This document shows, piece by piece, positions 8,093 through 10,124 of a stretch of 10,124 nucleotides of DNA (its first letter is position 1; each line of letters opens with the position of its first letter). Both the position numbers and the translations under genes were made by a program. Source of the DNA: Acidobacteriota bacterium (lineage in GTDB: Bacteria; Acidobacteriota; Terriglobia; Terriglobales; Acidobacteriaceae); assembly GCA_021799405.1 (NCBI GenBank), contig JAJZAL010000187.1, forward strand, positions 1-10,124. The letters are read 5' to 3'. Under the pieces are notes generated by a model. It did no database searches and had not been told where the DNA came from. It was given only the letters and a program-made list of their open reading frames with translations.

Positions 8093-8803
8093 CTATATCT
8101 CGTTATCGTTCCATAATGCCGCTCCGCCCAGCAGCCCGTCCGCATTGCTCACCAGGGTAATCTTTGGGTCTGGATCGAGCGTGATATGTTTGGCGTTACC
8201 TCCGCCTATGTACAGGTGGTCCCAGTTAAAAGTGAGCGCGGTTTGTTCAATGGCTTTGGCCAGATACTTGTTCCATTTCTTCTTCCCATATCTCTCATAA
8301 CCATCCCGGCCCAGGTAATCTTCGTATGTAAGGCCCTTTCGCCATGGGTGATGTCCGAGCTCAAGCCCCGGGCAGAGGTGGCCGTTTGTGTAGATGGCAG
8401 AGCCCAGTCCCGTGCCCAGCGTCAGCACCATTTCCACGCCGCGTCCCCGGATGGCTGCAAAACCTTGCACCGCGGCGTCATTGGCAATGCGGACAGGGCG
8501 GCGCCAACGCTTGCGAATCGCACTGGCAAAAGGGAAGCCGATCCACCCCGGATCAAGATTCGCTGCCGTATGCGTTATCCCCTGTTTGATGACACCCGGG
8601 AATCCGATGCTCACGCGGTCAAATCCCGTTACCTGCTTGCGGAGCTCGTCGAGCGCCTGCATCACGTTGTCCGGCGTCGGGGGCTGTGGCGTAGGCAGGC
8701 GCAATCGCTCGCTGATAGGCTTGCCGTTGTCGTCGAGCAGCATCATTTTCACGCCGGTGCCGCCAATATCGATAGCGAGAGTGATCGGTTTCTTTTTGCT
8801 CAT
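8093..8803 (-). CDS. ppgK: ROK-family kinase, probable polyphosphate glucokinase
   Basis: The 236-residue cytoplasmic kinase begins with the phosphate-binding motif AIDIGGTGVKM (10-20). SIGFPGV (65-71), the catalytic-aspartate segment IANDAAVQGFAA (106-117, Asp109), the second phosphate loop LTLGTGLGSAIYTNG (127-141) and LELGHHPW (147-154) follow. The layout through TYEDYLG and the IGGG near 199-202 resembles polyphosphate/ATP-glucokinases, which phosphorylate glucose to glucose 6-phosphate using polyphosphate or ATP. The zinc-binding CxCGxxGC motif of many ROK repressors and kinases is absent, as expected for PpgK-type enzymes, and there is no DNA-binding domain. The ATG at 8803 is the natural start, since the Walker-like DIGGTG lies at its usual distance, though no clear Shine-Dalgarno sequence precedes it. 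The gene is divergent from tlyA and followed after 76 bases by the membrane methyltransferase gene. Choice of polyphosphate as donor is inferred from family resemblance. Confidence 0.85.
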   Translation of the reverse strand: MSKKKPITLAIDIGGTGVKMMLLDDNGKPISERLRLPTPQPPTPDNVMQALDELRKQVTGFDRVSIGFPGVIKQGITHTAANLDPGWIGFPFASAIRKRWRRPVRIANDAAVQGFAAIRGRGVEMVLTLGTGLGSAIYTNGHLCPGLELGHHPWRKGLTYEDYLGRDGYERYGKKKWNKYLAKAIEQTALTFNWDHLYIGGGNAKHITLDPDPKITLVSNADGLLGGAALWNDNEI

Positions 8804-8924
8804 AGCACAGTGCCAATCTTATTAGATGGACATATTTTGCGCCCCGGCTGCCTTTCTAACCGGAAGACAAATTCATTCAGCCTCTGTCTTTGATGCAATC
8901 CCTTTAGGATAAAAACACTACGAC
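8804..8924. promoter_or_regulatory. Divergent promoter region between ppgK-like gene and tlyA
   Basis: This 121-base gap is more AT-rich than its surroundings and must serve both directions. Toward tlyA, TAGGAT at 8905-8910 is the best -10-like box; no good -35 box is placed correctly. Toward ppgK, TCTAAT on the minus strand (about 8820-8825) is a good -10 match, again without a clear -35. Neither gene has a strong ribosome binding site: the only AGGA before tlyA lies about 15 bases from the ATG. Confidence 0.4.
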
Positions 8925-9680
8925 ATGAAGGTGCGCCTCGACAAACTGATCTCTGACCGCGGCCTGGCCCCCTCGCGCGAGCGCGCTCAGGCTCTCATCC
9001 TTGCCGGACGCGTGCTGGTCAATGAGCAGAAGGTCACCAAGCCCGGGCACGCCGTAGACGAAGCTGCCGTGCTGCGCTTGCTGGGCGACGATCTGCGCTA
9101 CGTGAGCCGCGGCGGACTGAAGCTCGAAGGGGCGCTCAAACATTGGCAGATTGACCTCACGGGGAAGTCCTGCCTGGATGTCGGCGCCTCAACCGGCGGT
9201 TTCACCGACTGCATGCTGCAGCACGGCGCGGCCCGTGTGCTTGCAGTCGACACTGGCTACGGACAGATCGCCGAGCGCCTCCGTCGAGACGAACGTGTCA
9301 GTCTCATGGAGCGGACCAACGCCCGGAATCTTGCGCCCGGCGATCTGCCCGCCGGCATCCAGTTCTTCGCCATGGATGTTTCCTTCATCTCCGCGACGCT
9401 CATCTTGCCGCCCATCATCGCTGCGGCCCTCCATGGTGCGCCCGCGGAGGCCGCCCTCGAAGGCATCATCCTCGTCAAGCCGCAGTTCGAAGTGGGCCGC
9501 GAACGCGTCGGCAAAGGCGGCATTGTGCGCGACCCGGAGGCGCACCGTTTCGCGGTCGAGCGAGTCGCCCAATGCGTTCGGGCTACCGGGGGTGATGGCG
9601 TAGACGTCATTGACTCACCAATTACCGGTGCGGAAGGGAATCGCGAATTCCTGCTCCATGCCCGCTGGAAGCAGACTTAG
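8925..9680 (+). CDS. tlyA: TlyA-family rRNA (cytidine-2'-O)-methyltransferase
   Basis: The 251-residue protein has an N-terminal S4 RNA-binding domain (about 3-50, starting [20 protein letters not shown]). A short linker with RYVSRGG (58-64) leads into an FtsJ/RrmJ-type methyltransferase domain. The SAM-binding loop is [12 protein letters not shown] (85-96). The Lys-Asp-Lys-Glu catalytic tetrad can be read as Lys66 (GLKLEGAL), Asp151 (AMDVSFIS), Lys185 (LVKPQFEVG) and Glu241 (EGNREF). Family members 2'-O-methylate C1920 of 23S rRNA, and in the longer type also C1409 of 16S rRNA, the basis of capreomycin sensitivity in mycobacteria. Which type this is cannot be settled by eye. Older annotations call it hemolysin A. 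The ATG at 8925 gives the standard start. It is followed after 19 bases by nadK, a conserved pairing seen in mycobacteria, where recN comes next. Confidence 0.94.
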   Translation: MKVRLDKLISDRGLAPSRERAQALILAGRVLVNEQKVTKPGHAVDEAAVLRLLGDDLRYVSRGGLKLEGALKHWQIDLTGKSCLDVGASTGGFTDCMLQHGAARVLAVDTGYGQIAERLRRDERVSLMERTNARNLAPGDLPAGIQFFAMDVSFISATLILPPIIAAALHGAPAEAALEGIILVKPQFEVGRERVGKGGIVRDPEAHRFAVERVAQCVRATGGDGVDVIDSPITGAEGNREFLLHARWKQT

Positions 9681-9699
9681 AACAGCTAAACTGAAGCAT

Positions 9700-10124
9700 A
9701 TGCGCCGCGTTGCCATTATTGCGAAACCGCAGAAAGAGGAGCTCCACCAGATCCTGCCGGAGCTGCTGTTATGGCTGCGCGCCCACGGCTACGACCCCAT
9801 CCTGGATCACATTGGATGCAGCTACACTCAGGATGCCTGCATCGTTCCGCGGCACGAGCTGCCCAACGAAAATCCCGAGCTTGTGATCGTCCTCGGCGGG
9901 GATGGCACGCTCCTGGCCGCGGCACGTGTCTTTGCCAAAACAGGCGTCCCCATACTCAGCGTGAACCTCGGCTCTCTGGGTTTTCTCACCGAGGTTCGCC
10001 TCGATCAGCTCTACAGCCACCTGGAAGGATGGTCGAAAGCCTGTTGCGGCATCGAAGAACGCTCCATGCTGCACTGCGAATTGCACCGTAACGGTGAGTT
10101 GGTCAGCGACTACGAAGCGCTGAA
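9700..10124 (+). CDS. nadK: NAD kinase, N-terminal part (runs off the right edge)
   Basis: The 141 visible codons begin [15 protein letters not shown], the usual first strand of NAD kinases. GGDGTLL at 66-72 carries the conserved catalytic aspartate (Asp68) and nucleotide-binding glycines, and [10 protein letters not shown] at 89-98 is the second diagnostic block. The enzyme phosphorylates NAD to NADP in the cytoplasm and sets the NADP pool. Complete proteins are about 280-300 residues, so about half is outside the window. It starts 19 bases after tlyA with only a weak GAAG close to the ATG, which suggests read-through transcription from the tlyA promoter and possibly re-initiation. Confidence 0.95.
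   Translation, partial: MRRVAIIAKPQKEELHQILPELLLWLRAHGYDPILDHIGCSYTQDACIVPRHELPNENPELVIVLGGDGTLLAAARVFAKTGVPILSVNLGSLGFLTEVRLDQLYSHLEGWSKACCGIEERSMLHCELHRNGELVSDYEAL

Noticed and set aside
8093..8803. A ROK-family transcriptional repressor instead of a kinase.
   Set aside because: There is no N-terminal helix-turn-helix and no CxCGxxGC zinc motif; the protein starts directly with the sugar-kinase phosphate motif.
1..10124. Mobile elements, CRISPR arrays, tRNA genes and defence genes.
   Set aside because: No repeated units, transposase or integrase motifs, tRNA-like cloverleaf or defence domains were seen; the gene content is ordinary core metabolism, RNA modification and export.

Overview
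The window looks like chromosomal core-genome DNA from a GC-rich Gram-negative bacterium. The outer-membrane TolC-type protein implies a double membrane. The long TolC-like protein with a Gly/Ala-rich insert and the overall codon use would fit Acidobacteriota, but that placement is an impression from the sequence, not a phylogenetic result. I see no insertion sequence, phage gene, CRISPR array, tRNA or rRNA.

Layout. (1) Positions 1-440, minus strand: the N-terminal half of truA (tRNA pseudouridine synthase), cut by the window edge. (2) 441-699: a divergent intergenic region with candidate promoters. (3) 700-2892, plus: a 730-residue TolC-family outer membrane protein with no pump or adaptor partner in the window. 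(4) 2893-3008: a short gap with two overlapping, mutually exclusive hairpins followed by a good extended -10 promoter. (5) 3009-7436, plus: carA and carB, the two subunits of carbamoyl phosphate synthetase, joined stop-to-start (TAGATG). (6) 7438-8803, minus: a two-gene unit read ppgK-like polyphosphate/ROK glucokinase, then a small isoprenylcysteine-methyltransferase-type membrane protein. Its last stop codon lies one base from the carB stop. (7) 8804-8924: a divergent promoter region. (8) 8925-10124, plus: tlyA (S4-domain rRNA 2'-O-methyltransferase) and the start of nadK (NAD kinase), the known tlyA-nadK pairing that often continues into recN.

How the genes work together. CarA and CarB form one enzyme supplying carbamoyl phosphate to pyrimidine and arginine synthesis. 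TruA and TlyA modify stable RNAs. NadK and the PpgK-like kinase are phosphoryl-transfer enzymes of central metabolism. The TolC-like protein and the methyltransferase act at the envelope.

I did not find a convincing undescribed system. The points most worth a second look are the unusual TolC-like protein (glycine-rich insert and a lone cysteine pair in a predicted surface loop), a possible ECF-sigma promoter in front of it, the stacked hairpins between it and carA, and the one-base convergent junction of carB with the methyltransferase gene, where a strong hairpin overlaps coding sequence.
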